DNA from: Paracoccus fontiphilus
GTDB lineage: Bacteria; Pseudomonadota; Alphaproteobacteria; Rhodobacterales; Rhodobacteraceae
Direction of reading: 5' to 3'
DNA: 33,063 nucleotides
Assembly (NCBI RefSeq): GCF_017356265.1
Contig: NZ_JAFNAW010000038.1
Coordinates: forward strand, 1-33,063
In this document: positions 21,622 through 31,957 of the stretch, piece by piece
Position numbering within the stretch: the first letter of the stretch is position 1
Layout: every line of letters begins with the position of its first letter
Made by a program: the position numbers and the translations under genes
The notes under the pieces: generated by a model
The model's input: the letters and a program-made list of their open reading frames with translations, nothing else
The model's database searches: none
Told to the model about the DNA's origin: nothing

Positions 21622-23168
21622 GGGCCTTCGCCAACCTGCTGGAACGCTTGGCCTTCACCCCCGCGCGCAACGCCAAGCTGCGCCTTCTGCGGCACTACCT
21701 GGAGCAGACGCCCGACCCCGACCGCGGCTATGCCCTGGCCGCGCTGACGGGCGACCTGAAGCTGCGCACCGTCACGCCCAGCCTGCTACGCGGGCTGATG
21801 GTCGAACGCGTGGATGAACAGCTTTTCGCGCTGTCCTACGACTTCGTGGGCGACCTGGCCGAGACCATCGCCCTGCTGTGGGACAGCGACCGGGACGAGG
21901 ACGTGCCGCTACACCAGGCGGTCGCGCTGCTGCGCGACACCGGCAAGTCCGGCCTACCCATGGCGATTGCCGGGATGCTGGACCGGCTTGGCCCATCGCA
22001 GCGGCTGGCCTTCCTGAAGCTGGCGACCGGCAACATGCGCATCGGCCTGTCTGCCAGAATGGCCCGCATCGCGCTGGCCGAGATGGGCACCCCCGACGTG
22101 GCCCAGATCGAGGAGATCTGGCACGGGCTGACGCCCCCTTATCAGCCGCTGTTCGACTGGATCGCGGGGGGGCCGCGCCCCGAACAGGCCGCCCGCGCGC
22201 CGTTCCGCCCGGTGATGCTGTCCACCCCGGTCGATCTGGACCAGCTTGGGGCTTTTCAGCCCGCCGACTACATCGCCGAATGGAAATGGGACGGCATCCG
22301 CGTGCAGGCGATCAACGACGACGGCGTGCGGCGCCTGTATTCCCGGACCGGAGAGGACATCGGGGGCAGCTTCCCCGACGTGATCGAGGCGCTGAACTTC
22401 GACGGCGCCGTGGACGGCGAGCTGCTGGTTCGGCGGGGCGAGGACGTGGCGGTCTTCGGCGACCTGCAGAAACGGCTTGGCCGCAAGCAGGTGGGCAAGG
22501 GGATGCTGGACAGCCACCCGGCCAGCCTGCGTGTCTATGACCTGATGATCTGGCAGGGGCGCGACCTGCGCGACCTGCCGCTGACCGACCGTCGTGCCGT
22601 GCTGGAAGGCGCGGATTTCGGCAGCGACCGCATCGATGTCTCGCCTCTGCTGGACTTCGCCACCTGGGACGACTTGGCCGCCTTGCGCGCCGATCCCCCG
22701 GCCGCGGTGATCGAGGGCGTGATGATCAAGCGCCGCGACAGCGCTTATGTCGGCGGGCGCCCGCGCGGGCCATGGTTCAAGTGGAAGCGCGATCCCCATG
22801 TGGTCGATGCCGTGCTGCTTTACGCGCAGCGCGGGCACGGCAAGCGGTCGGGCTTCTACAGCGACTTTACCTTCGGGCTGTGGGACGCGGACCAACTTGT
22901 CCCGGTCGGCAAGGCCTATTTCGGCTTCACCGACGAGGAGTTGCGCGAACTGGACCGCTTCGTAAGGAACAACACGGTCGAACGCTTCGGTCCCGTCCGG
23001 TCGGTCGCGCCCAAGCTGGTGCTGGAGGTGGCCTTCGAGGGGCTGAACGCCTCGGGCCGCCACAAGGCGGGCGTCGCCATGCGCTTTCCCCGGATCAGCC
23101 GCATCCGCTGGGACAAGCCCATCGCCGAGGCCGACCACCTGTCCACCCTCAAGGCCATGATCCCGTGA
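21618..23168 (+). CDS. ATP-dependent DNA ligase (cisplatin damage response type)
   Basis: A 516-residue ligase sealing nicks in DNA with ATP. An N-terminal helical DNA-binding domain (about 1-195) precedes the nucleotidyltransferase domain, with motif I E-W-K-W-D-G-I-R (catalytic lysine K223), motif III V-D-G-E-L-L-V, motif IV I-E-G-V-M-I-K-R-R and motif V W-F-K-W-K-R. An OB domain runs to the C-terminus. It belongs to the bacterial ligase group always linked with an exonuclease, a Lhr-like helicase and PdeM, regarded as a DNA damage response module. NAD-dependent LigA would be the replicative ligase and is not in the window. ATGA overlaps upstream and GTGA downstream point to one tightly coupled transcript. 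Confidence 0.93.
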   Translation: MRAFANLLERLAFTPARNAKLRLLRHYLEQTPDPDRGYALAALTGDLKLRTVTPSLLRGLMVERVDEQLFALSYDFVGDLAETIALLWDSDRDEDVPLHQAVALLRDTGKSGLPMAIAGMLDRLGPSQRLAFLKLATGNMRIGLSARMARIALAEMGTPDVAQIEEIWHGLTPPYQPLFDWIAGGPRPEQAARAPFRPVMLSTPVDLDQLGAFQPADYIAEWKWDGIRVQAINDDGVRRLYSRTGEDIGGSFPDVIEALNFDGAVDGELLVRRGEDVAVFGDLQKRLGRKQVGKGMLDSHPASLRVYDLMIWQGRDLRDLPLTDRRAVLEGADFGSDRIDVSPLLDFATWDDLAALRADPPAAVIEGVMIKRRDSAYVGGRPRGPWFKWKRDPHVVDAVLLYAQRGHGKRSGFYSDFTFGLWDADQLVPVGKAYFGFTDEELRELDRFVRNNTVERFGPVRSVAPKLVLEVAFEGLNASGRHKAGVAMRFPRISRIRWDKPIAEADHLSTLKAMIP

Positions 23169-25540
23169 CCCTGCCGCCCGAGTTTTCCGACTGGTTTGCC
23201 CGCAAGGGCTGGCAGCCGCACCCGCATCAGTTGGACCTGCTGGAAGCTCAGGGCGACACCCTGCTGATCGCGCCGACTGGCGGCGGTAAGACGCTGGCGG
23301 GGTTCCTGCCCTCGCTGGTGGCGCTGCGCGACGGGCACAAGGGGCTGCACACGCTGTATGTCTCGCCGCTCAAGGCGCTGACGGCGGACATCGCCCGCAA
23401 CCTCGCCCGGCCGGTGGCGGAACTGGACTTGCCCATCCGGGTCGAGGATCGAACGGGCGACACGCGGACCTCTCAGCGCGCGCGGCAACGGGTTGATCCG
23501 CCGCAGATCCTGCTGACCACGCCCGAATCGCTGGCGCTGATGCTGTCCTATGAACAGGCGCCGCAGATCTTCGGCAGCTTGCGGCGGGTGGTCCTGGACG
23601 AACTCCACGCGCTTGCGGAAAACAAGCGCGGCGACCAGTTGATGCTGGGCCTGGCGCGGCTGCGCACGCTGGCCCCCGGCCTGACCGCCACCGGCCTGTC
23701 CGCCACCGTGGAGGACCCGCAGGCCTTGGCCGACTTCATGGGCGGCGCGGCGATCATCCATGCCGATCCCGGTCCCGATCCCGACATCGCCATGCTGGCG
23801 ACCGCCCGTCCCGCGCCCTGGTCCGGCGGCGGAGGCCATTACGCCATCCCCGAGGTCCTGGCCGAGATCAAGCAGGCCCGCACCACCATCATCTTCATCA
23901 ACACCCGCGCCCAGGCCGAACTGTTCTTCCAGGCACTGTGGGCGGCCAACGACGACAACCTGCCCATCGGTCTGCACCACGGCAGCCTGGCCCGCGACGC
24001 CCGCCAAAGGGTCGAGGCCGCGATGGCGGCGGGCGAATTGCGCGCCGTGGTGGCGACCGGCAGCCTGGATCTGGGCATCGACTGGGGCTCGGTAGACCTG
24101 GTGATCCAGATCGGCGCACCCAAGAACGTCAAGCGGCTGGTCCAGCGGATCGGGCGGGCGAACCACCGCTACAACGCCCCGTCCCGGGCCCGGATCGTGC
24201 CCGCCAACCGCTTCGAGGTGATCGAATGCGTGGCCGCGTTGGAGGCCGTCTACGAACACGACCTGGACGGAGAACCGCGCGGCCCCGGTCCGCTGGACGT
24301 GCTGTGCCAGCATATCCTGCTGACCGCCTGCGCCGGTCCCTTCGACGCAGGCGCCCTGTTCGCCGAGGTGCGGACCGCCGGACCCTATCGCAGCCTGTCC
24401 CGCGCGCAGTTCGACGATTGCCTGGAGTTCGCGGCGACCGGCGGCTATGCGCTCCGCGCCTATGACCGCTGGCAGCGCTTGATGGAGCGCGACGGGCTGT
24501 GGCGCCTGCGCGACCCCCGCGCGGTGCGCGAGCTGCGCATGAACGTCGGCACCATCGTCGAGGCCGAGATGCTGAAGGTCCGCTTTCGCGGCCGCGGCGG
24601 CAACCTGCTGGGCGAGGTCGAGGAGGGTTTCGCCGCCACCCTGATCAAGGGCGACACCTTCCTGATCGGCGGACAGACCGTGCGTTACGAGGGCCTGCGC
24701 GAACTGGTGGTCGAGGTGACGAAGCAGCCGACCCGCCAGCCGCGCATCGCCGTCTATTCCGGGCTGAAGCTGGCCACGTCCACGCAACTGTCGCATCGGG
24801 TGCAGGCGCTGATCGGCGATCCGTCGCGCCATTCCGTACTGCCGCCGGATACCGCCGACTGGCTGGCCTTGCAGGCCCGAGTCAGCACCCTGCCGCAGCC
24901 CGGCGTGCTGCTGAGCGAAAGTTTCCCCCATCGCGGGCAGTGGCATTTCGCGCTTTATGGCTTTGCCGGGCGCCATGCGTTGCAGACGCTGGGCCTGCTG
25001 ATGACCAAGACGATGGAGGACGCGGGTCTTGGCCCCCTAGGGTTCCTGGCGACCGACTATGCCCTGTGGATCTGGTCGCTGGACCCCGTGACCGATCCCG
25101 AGCCGCTGCTGGACCGCGACGCCCTGCGCGCGGGTCTGGGCGACTGGCTGGCGGGCAACGCGGTGATGAAGTGGACCTTCAAGAATGTCGCGGTCATATC
25201 CGGGCTGATCCAGCGCAACATGCCGGGGGGGCGGAAGTCGGGCAAGCAGGCCACCTTTTCCACCGACATCCTTTACGATACCTTGCGCCGCTACGACCCT
25301 GACCACCTGCTGCTGCGGATCACCGCGACCGAGGCACGGCGGGGTCTTGTCGATTTCGACCGGATCGAGGACATGCTGGACCAACACCCCCGCCACGACC
25401 ACCGGATGCTGGACCGCGTGACGCCGCTGGCCGCGCCCCTGCTGCTGGAATACGGCCGCGTGCCCATCACCGGTCAGGGCCGCGAACGCCTGGCCGAGGC
25501 CGAGGCGGCCACGCTGATGGCCGAGGCGGGCCTGACGTGA
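23165..25540 (+). CDS. Ligase-associated Lhr-core-type DEXH helicase
   Basis: A 791-residue superfamily 2 helicase with GTG start overlapping the ligase stop (GTGA). Motif I is A-P-T-G-G-G-K-T (36-43), motif II V-L-D-E-L-H (DEXH), motif III G-L-S-A-T, and motifs V and VI lie in A-T-G-S-L-D-L-G-I-D-W-G and V-Q-R-I-G-R-A-N-H. The C-terminal half has the winged-helix and beta-barrel regions of the Lhr core, a 3'-5' translocase. Its length is that of the ligase-associated form, not of full-length Lhr (about 1500). It probably unwinds damaged duplexes ahead of the nuclease and ligase encoded beside it. All motifs are intact. It overlaps pdeM by GTGA. Confidence 0.93.
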   Translation: MTLPPEFSDWFARKGWQPHPHQLDLLEAQGDTLLIAPTGGGKTLAGFLPSLVALRDGHKGLHTLYVSPLKALTADIARNLARPVAELDLPIRVEDRTGDTRTSQRARQRVDPPQILLTTPESLALMLSYEQAPQIFGSLRRVVLDELHALAENKRGDQLMLGLARLRTLAPGLTATGLSATVEDPQALADFMGGAAIIHADPGPDPDIAMLATARPAPWSGGGGHYAIPEVLAEIKQARTTIIFINTRAQAELFFQALWAANDDNLPIGLHHGSLARDARQRVEAAMAAGELRAVVATGSLDLGIDWGSVDLVIQIGAPKNVKRLVQRIGRANHRYNAPSRARIVPANRFEVIECVAALEAVYEHDLDGEPRGPGPLDVLCQHILLTACAGPFDAGALFAEVRTAGPYRSLSRAQFDDCLEFAATGGYALRAYDRWQRLMERDGLWRLRDPRAVRELRMNVGTIVEAEMLKVRFRGRGGNLLGEVEEGFAATLIKGDTFLIGGQTVRYEGLRELVVEVTKQPTRQPRIAVYSGLKLATSTQLSHRVQALIGDPSRHSVLPPDTADWLALQARVSTLPQPGVLLSESFPHRGQWHFALYGFAGRHALQTLGLLMTKTMEDAGLGPLGFLATDYALWIWSLDPVTDPEPLLDRDALRAGLGDWLAGNAVMKWTFKNVAVISGLIQRNMPGGRKSGKQATFSTDILYDTLRRYDPDHLLLRITATEARRGLVDFDRIEDMLDQHPRHDHRMLDRVTPLAAPLLLEYGRVPITGQGRERLAEAEAATLMAEAGLT

Positions 25541-26211
25541 GCCATCCCTTCGCCTTCGCAGGCCACGCGCTTCAGGCGCGGCCGTCCGGCGCCCTGTATT
25601 GGCCCGAACGCCGCTGGCTGGTGGTGGCCGACCTGCACCTGGGCAAGTCCGAGCGCCTGGCCCGGCGCGGCGGGTCGCTGTTGCCGCCCTACGAGGTGCT
25701 GGCGACGCTGGACCGGCTGGAGGCCGAAATCGTTGCGACCGATCCCGCCGCAGTCATCAGCCTGGGCGACGGCTTCGACGACGACGCGGCAGCCCTGGCG
25801 CTGTCCGACATGCTTTGCGACCGGCTGCGCGGCATGGCTTGGGGGCGGCGCTGGATCTGGGTCAGCGGCAACCACGACCCGTCCCCCGTCTGCCTGCGCC
25901 TGCCGGGCGAGACTGTGGATGAACTGGCGGATGGGCTGGTCCTGCGCCATCAGGCTGGGCAGGGGCCGGATGTCTCCGGGCATTTCCACCCCTGCGTGCG
26001 GTTGGCGGGGGACAGGCGGCGCTGCTTTCTGGTCGGGCGCGACCACCTGATCCTGCCGGCCTTCGGCGCCTATACCGGCGGGCTGGCCATCGACAGCCAG
26101 GCCCTGGCGGCCCTGGTGCCGCAGGGCTTGGCGATTGCCTGCGGCACCCGCGCCCTGCCCATGCCCGTGGGCACCGTCAGGCAGGCCGGAAGGTCCGGCC
26201 GTCACGCATGA
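25537..26211 (+). CDS. pdeM: Ligase-associated DNA damage response endonuclease PdeM
   Basis: A 224-residue metallophosphoesterase, GTG start at 25537 overlapping the helicase stop. Two-metal ligands are seen in V-A-D-L-H-L-G-K (D32, H34), L-G-D-G-F-D-D-D (D78), S-G-N-H-D-P (about 110-115) and S-G-H-F-H-P (H149, H151). The homologue MPE of Pseudomonas putida is a manganese-dependent DNA endonuclease preferring single strands. It completes the four-gene module: a nuclease that nicks, a helicase that unwinds, an exonuclease that trims and a ligase that seals (order of action is inference). The final codons end beside a terminator belonging to the opposite strand. Confidence 0.92.
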   Translation: MSHPFAFAGHALQARPSGALYWPERRWLVVADLHLGKSERLARRGGSLLPPYEVLATLDRLEAEIVATDPAAVISLGDGFDDDAAALALSDMLCDRLRGMAWGRRWIWVSGNHDPSPVCLRLPGETVDELADGLVLRHQAGQGPDVSGHFHPCVRLAGDRRRCFLVGRDHLILPAFGAYTGGLAIDSQALAALVPQGLAIACGTRALPMPVGTVRQAGRSGRHA

Positions 26212-26239
26212 AAAAGGCCGGGTCGCCATGCGCCCGGCC
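26211..26239 (-). terminator. Intrinsic terminator of the outer-membrane protein gene
   Basis: Read leftward, a 7-base stem GGCCGGG/CCCGGCC (26233-26239 with 26216-26222) and a ten-base loop are followed by five T (26211-26215 as A on the plus strand). It ends the leftward transcript 23 bases past the stop of the beta-barrel gene. It has no T-run in the rightward sense, so it may stop the pdeM transcript only weakly. Confidence 0.88.
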
Positions 26240-26261
26240 CTCGATCTGGTGACAGGAGCCC

Positions 26262-27005
26262 TCAGAAGCTGAAGTTCACGCCCAGCTTGATGTTGTGATG
26301 TTCGGGCGTCGCGCCGCTGACCAGGCGATCGGTGTCGTCGCCGAAATCGACATCGGTGTCGCCGAAGTTGCGATATTGCCATTCGGCAAAGACCGAAAGA
26401 TTGTCGCGAATCCTGCGTTCGACGCCCAGGCCCAGCGAGTAGCCCGTTTCCTCGAAGCTTGCGGTCTCGGAACCGGCCGCCGTGCCGAGGTCATAGTCGA
26501 AGTCACCGTAGACGGCACCCGCGGTGCCGTAGACCAGCGTCTGCGGGTTCACGGCATAGCCCGTCTTGAACTGCAGGCCGACCATGTAGTTGACCGACGA
26601 TTCAAGCTCGGTTTCCACGCCGTCCAGCAGGAAGCTGTCAGACCCGTCTATGCTGCCGCCCTCGACCCACAGTTCCGGGCCGAAGACCCAGTTGTCGCGC
26701 TGCCAGCGATAGCCCGCGTGCAGCCCTGCGTTCACACCCTTGAGATCGGCCTGGCCCAGCCCGGTGTTCCGCTCGACCCGGGTGTCGCCCACATAGCGGT
26801 CCAGCCCGATCTCGTCATCGCCCCCGAAGGCATAGCCGATGGAGCCGCCGACATAGCCGCCAGCCCAGTCGCCGACCGGCGCGACCTCTACGGTCGGGGT
26901 GACGACCGGCGCGGCCACGGGGGCGACATAGCCGCCCGCCAAGGCGCCGGACGCGCCCGAGAGAATGCCAAGGGCGAACATCGCCAGGAACGAGGTATGA
27001 CGCAT
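26262..27005 (-). CDS. Outer-membrane beta-barrel protein (Omp25/porin-family type)
   Basis: A 247-residue exported protein with AAGGAGG five bases before the ATG. The signal peptide is residues 1-23 (GASGALA-G). A Pro/Val-rich linker (V-A-P-V-A-A-P-V-V-T-P-T-V-E-V-A-P-V) follows, then an eight-strand barrel starting W-A-G-G-Y-V-G-G-S-I-G-Y-A-F and ending L-G-V-N-F-S-F, with the terminal Phe used for outer-membrane insertion. W-x-G-x-Y-x-G motifs are typical of the Omp25/Omp31 group of alphaproteobacteria. The role is probably structural or in small-solute permeation. It follows gyrB on the same strand but has its own strong ribosome site and a spacer with two inverted repeats. Confidence 0.85.
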   Translation of the reverse strand: MRHTSFLAMFALGILSGASGALAGGYVAPVAAPVVTPTVEVAPVGDWAGGYVGGSIGYAFGGDDEIGLDRYVGDTRVERNTGLGQADLKGVNAGLHAGYRWQRDNWVFGPELWVEGGSIDGSDSFLLDGVETELESSVNYMVGLQFKTGYAVNPQTLVYGTAGAVYGDFDYDLGTAAGSETASFEETGYSLGLGVERRIRDNLSVFAEWQYRNFGDTDVDFGDDTDRLVSGATPEHHNIKLGVNFSF

Positions 27006-27057
27006 CGGAGCCTCCTTCGTATTTGAAATACAATCGCAGCGCGAATCGCCGTATGGA

Positions 27058-27117
27058 TCAAGCCATAAAGGCTTGACGTCGCACCGGCAATCACGGATCG
27101 GCCGTCAGGTCGATCCG
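27058..27117. repeat. Two inverted repeats between gyrB and the outer-membrane gene
   Basis: TCAAGCC (27058-27064) with GGCTTGA (27070-27076), loop five, and CGGATCG (27094-27100) with CGATCCG (27111-27117), loop ten, are both perfect. They lie in the 139-base spacer after gyrB and 53 bases or more ahead of the outer-membrane gene start. Neither has a T-run on the leftward strand. One may attenuate gyrB readthrough and the other may serve as an operator of the outer-membrane gene. Confidence 0.5.
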
Positions 27118-27144
27118 GCGCGGCATATCCGCCACAGAAATCGC

Positions 27145-29641
<2,497 letters not shown>

Positions 29642-29677
29642 GGGAAAGACGGGATTTTTTGCAGATTTCGGCAGGGC

Positions 29678-30754
29678 TTAGCCGCCTTGTTCGACCGCCT
29701 GCGACAGCCCGTCCGCCTTTGTCACGGAAAGGCGCCGTGCACGGGGTCCGAAGGCCTCGAAAAGCTCGGGGCCCGTGCCGGTCAGCAGGCTTTGCGCGGG
29801 CAGGGCGCTGATCGCGTCGTACAAGGCCGCGCGCCGGTCGGCGTCCAGATGCGCCGCCACCTCGTCCAGCAGCAGGACGACCGGCTGGTCGGACAGGGCG
29901 CGGGCGTTGGCCAGGATCAGCGACAGCAGCAGCGCCTTCTGCTCGCCGGTGGAGGACAGCGCGGCGGGCATCTCCTGCGGTCCCCAATGGGCGCCCAGAT
30001 CGGCGCGGTGCGGACCGGTCAGCGTGCGGCCCGCACCCAGGTCGCGCGGGCGCATGGCGGCCAGTCGGTCGGCGATGCTGCCGGGGTCGGGATCGTCGGC
30101 CTGCCCTTCGCCCGGCAGAAGCGTCAGGGTGGCGGCGGGAAAGTCGCCGCCGTCCTGCGCTGCCGTGATGGCGGCCAGGGCGTCCAGCCGGTTCCGTGTC
30201 AGGGCCGCGCCCGCCTCGGCCATCTGCGCTTCCAGCGCGCGATACCAGGCAGGGTCGCCGATCTGGTCCTTCAGCAGGCGGTTCCGTTCCCGCATCGCCT
30301 TGTCATAGGTCAGCGCCAGATCGGCATGGTCGGGGAACAGGGACAGCGTCACCCGGTCCAGGAACCGCCGCCGTGCCTCGGGCGGGTCGGACCAGAGGCG
30401 ATCCATGGCGGGCACCAGCCACAGGATGCGCAGCAGCCGCCCCAGCGCGGTCTGCGCCACCGGCTTGTCGTCGATCAGGACCGTGCGCGGCTGGAACGGC
30501 AGGGCCACCGTGTCCACCGCGTGATCGCCAAGCGCGGCGCGGATGCGCCAGCCCGCGTCCTTGCCCTGCCGCGCCTGATCCGGCGCGGGCGCCGCGCGCA
30601 GACCGCGCCCCGGCGCCAGCATGGACACGGCTTCCAGGATGTTGGTCTTGCCCGATCCGTTCGGGCCGAAGATCGCCAGGGGCCGCCGGTCCAGATCCAG
30701 ATCCAGCCGGGACCAGGACCGGAACTGCGCCAGCGACAGATGCGTAAGCGTCAC
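29678..30754 (-). CDS. recF: DNA replication and repair protein RecF
   Basis: A 358-residue SMC-like ATPase that loads RecA at gaps with RecO and RecR. Walker A is G-P-N-G-S-G-K-T (30-37), the ABC signature lies in L-S-S-T-G-E-Q-K-A-L-L-L-S and Walker B is V-V-L-L-L-D-E-V-A-A-H-L-D. It starts with GTG at 30754, overlapping the dnaN stop (GTGA), so the two are co-translated. Length is normal. No terminator is visible after its stop, so readthrough into gyrB is possible. Confidence 0.95.
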   Translation of the reverse strand: MTLTHLSLAQFRSWSRLDLDLDRRPLAIFGPNGSGKTNILEAVSMLAPGRGLRAAPAPDQARQGKDAGWRIRAALGDHAVDTVALPFQPRTVLIDDKPVAQTALGRLLRILWLVPAMDRLWSDPPEARRRFLDRVTLSLFPDHADLALTYDKAMRERNRLLKDQIGDPAWYRALEAQMAEAGAALTRNRLDALAAITAAQDGGDFPAATLTLLPGEGQADDPDPGSIADRLAAMRPRDLGAGRTLTGPHRADLGAHWGPQEMPAALSSTGEQKALLLSLILANARALSDQPVVLLLDEVAAHLDADRRAALYDAISALPAQSLLTGTGPELFEAFGPRARRLSVTKADGLSQAVEQGG

Positions 30755-31869
30755 ACCCGCATCGGCATGACGACGTAAACCGCCGTCTGGTCGGACCCTT
30801 CGCGGATCAGCGCCGCGTCGCCCGAGCCGTTGAACATGAAGACGGCATTGTCCCGGTCCACCTGCGAGGCGATCTCCTGCAGGTACTTGGCGTTGAAGCC
30901 GATCTCCAGCGGGTCGTCGGCATAGGCCACGATCAGTTCTTCTTCCGCCGCGCCCGCATCGGGGGCGTTGACAGACAGGACCAGCCGGTCGGCTTCCAGG
31001 GCCAGCTTGACGGCGCGGGACCGTTCGCTGCTGACGGTCGCCACCCGGTCCACCGCGCGGGCGAAGTCGGTGGCGTCCACTTCCAGCTTGCGGGCGTTGT
31101 TCACCGGGATCACGCGCGAATAATCCGGGAAGGTGCCGTCGATCACCTTCGAAGTCAGCGTCAGCGTGGGCGTGGCGAAGCGGACCTTGGTTTCGCTGAC
31201 CGACACGGCGATCTCGGTGTCGTCGTCGTCCAGAAGCTTGCGCAGCTCGGCCACCGTCTTGCGCGGCACGATCACGCCCGGCATCTCGTCGGCGCCGACC
31301 GGCAGGGGCGCGTCGATGCGCGCCAAGCGGTGCCCGTCCGTCGCCACGCAGCGCAGCATCGGCTGGCCATCGACCTGCGCCACGTGCATGTAGACGCCGT
31401 TCAGGTAATAGCGCGTTTCCTCGGTGGAAATCGCGAACTTGGCCTTGTCGAACAGGCGGCGCAGCATGTCGGCCTTGGCCTTGAAGTTGGCGCTGTATTC
31501 GGACGAGGCCATGACCGGGAAATCCTCGCGCGGCAGGGTCGCCAGGCTGAAGGACGACCGCCCCGCCTGAACCGACAGCCGCCCCGCCGCGTCGTCGCTG
31601 CTGATCTGGACCAGCGCGCCGTCGGGCAGCTTGCGCGCGATCTCGTTCAGCATCACGGCGCTGACGGTGGTGGCGCCGGGGCGTTCGACCTGGGCGGGGG
31701 CCTGGTCCACCACCTCGGTATCCAGGTCGGTGGCGCGGAAGCTGACGCCTTCGGGCGTCGCCTCGATCAGCACGTTTGCCAGGATCGGGATGGTGTTGCG
31801 GCGTTCCACGACCGATTGGGCCTGAGACACGGCTTTCACCAGAACGGCGCGCTCGATCGAGAATTTCAT
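30751..31869 (-). CDS. dnaN: DNA polymerase III beta subunit (sliding clamp)
   Basis: A 372-residue clamp that tethers DNA polymerase III to its template as a ring of two. The start M-K-F-S-I-E-R and the AGGGA seven bases before the ATG are clear. Family marks include R-N-T-I-P-I-L-A-N-V near residue 24, R-Y-Y-L-N-G-V-Y, C-V-A-T-D-G-H-R-L-A and the C-terminal P-M-R-V (the usual ending is M-P-M-R-V/L). Three repeated clamp domains fill the length. It follows dnaA after 88 bases and shares a GTGA with recF. Confidence 0.97.
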   Translation of the reverse strand: MKFSIERAVLVKAVSQAQSVVERRNTIPILANVLIEATPEGVSFRATDLDTEVVDQAPAQVERPGATTVSAVMLNEIARKLPDGALVQISSDDAAGRLSVQAGRSSFSLATLPREDFPVMASSEYSANFKAKADMLRRLFDKAKFAISTEETRYYLNGVYMHVAQVDGQPMLRCVATDGHRLARIDAPLPVGADEMPGVIVPRKTVAELRKLLDDDDTEIAVSVSETKVRFATPTLTLTSKVIDGTFPDYSRVIPVNNARKLEVDATDFARAVDRVATVSSERSRAVKLALEADRLVLSVNAPDAGAAEEELIVAYADDPLEIGFNAKYLQEIASQVDRDNAVFMFNGSGDAALIREGSDQTAVYVVMPMRV

Positions 31870-31916
31870 CGCTTTTCCCTATGCCTGCGGCCGTCCCGGC
31901 CCGTATGCGGACCTGA

Positions 31917-31945
31917 TTTGTAACGGCCCGCGCAGGCGCTCACAA
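31917..31945 (-). promoter_or_regulatory. Candidate dnaN promoter
   Basis: On the leftward strand TTGTGA (31945-31940) and TACAAA (31922-31917) are 17 bases apart, each matching the consensus in four of six positions, in the 88-base dnaA-dnaN gap. A 5' leader of about 40 bases would result. It would drive dnaN and recF apart from dnaA. No DnaA box is visible in the gap. Confidence 0.4.
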
Positions 31946-31957
31946 GGGTTTCGTGCG

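Noticed and set aside
22916..24976. A 686-codon leftward open frame opposite ligase and helicase
   Set aside because: Mirror frame of strongly conserved genes; composition typical of an antisense shadow.
31870..31957. Replication origin in the dnaA-dnaN gap
   Set aside because: No TTATCCACA-like DnaA boxes and no AT-rich unwinding stretch in the 88 bases. The origin may lie to the right of the window.
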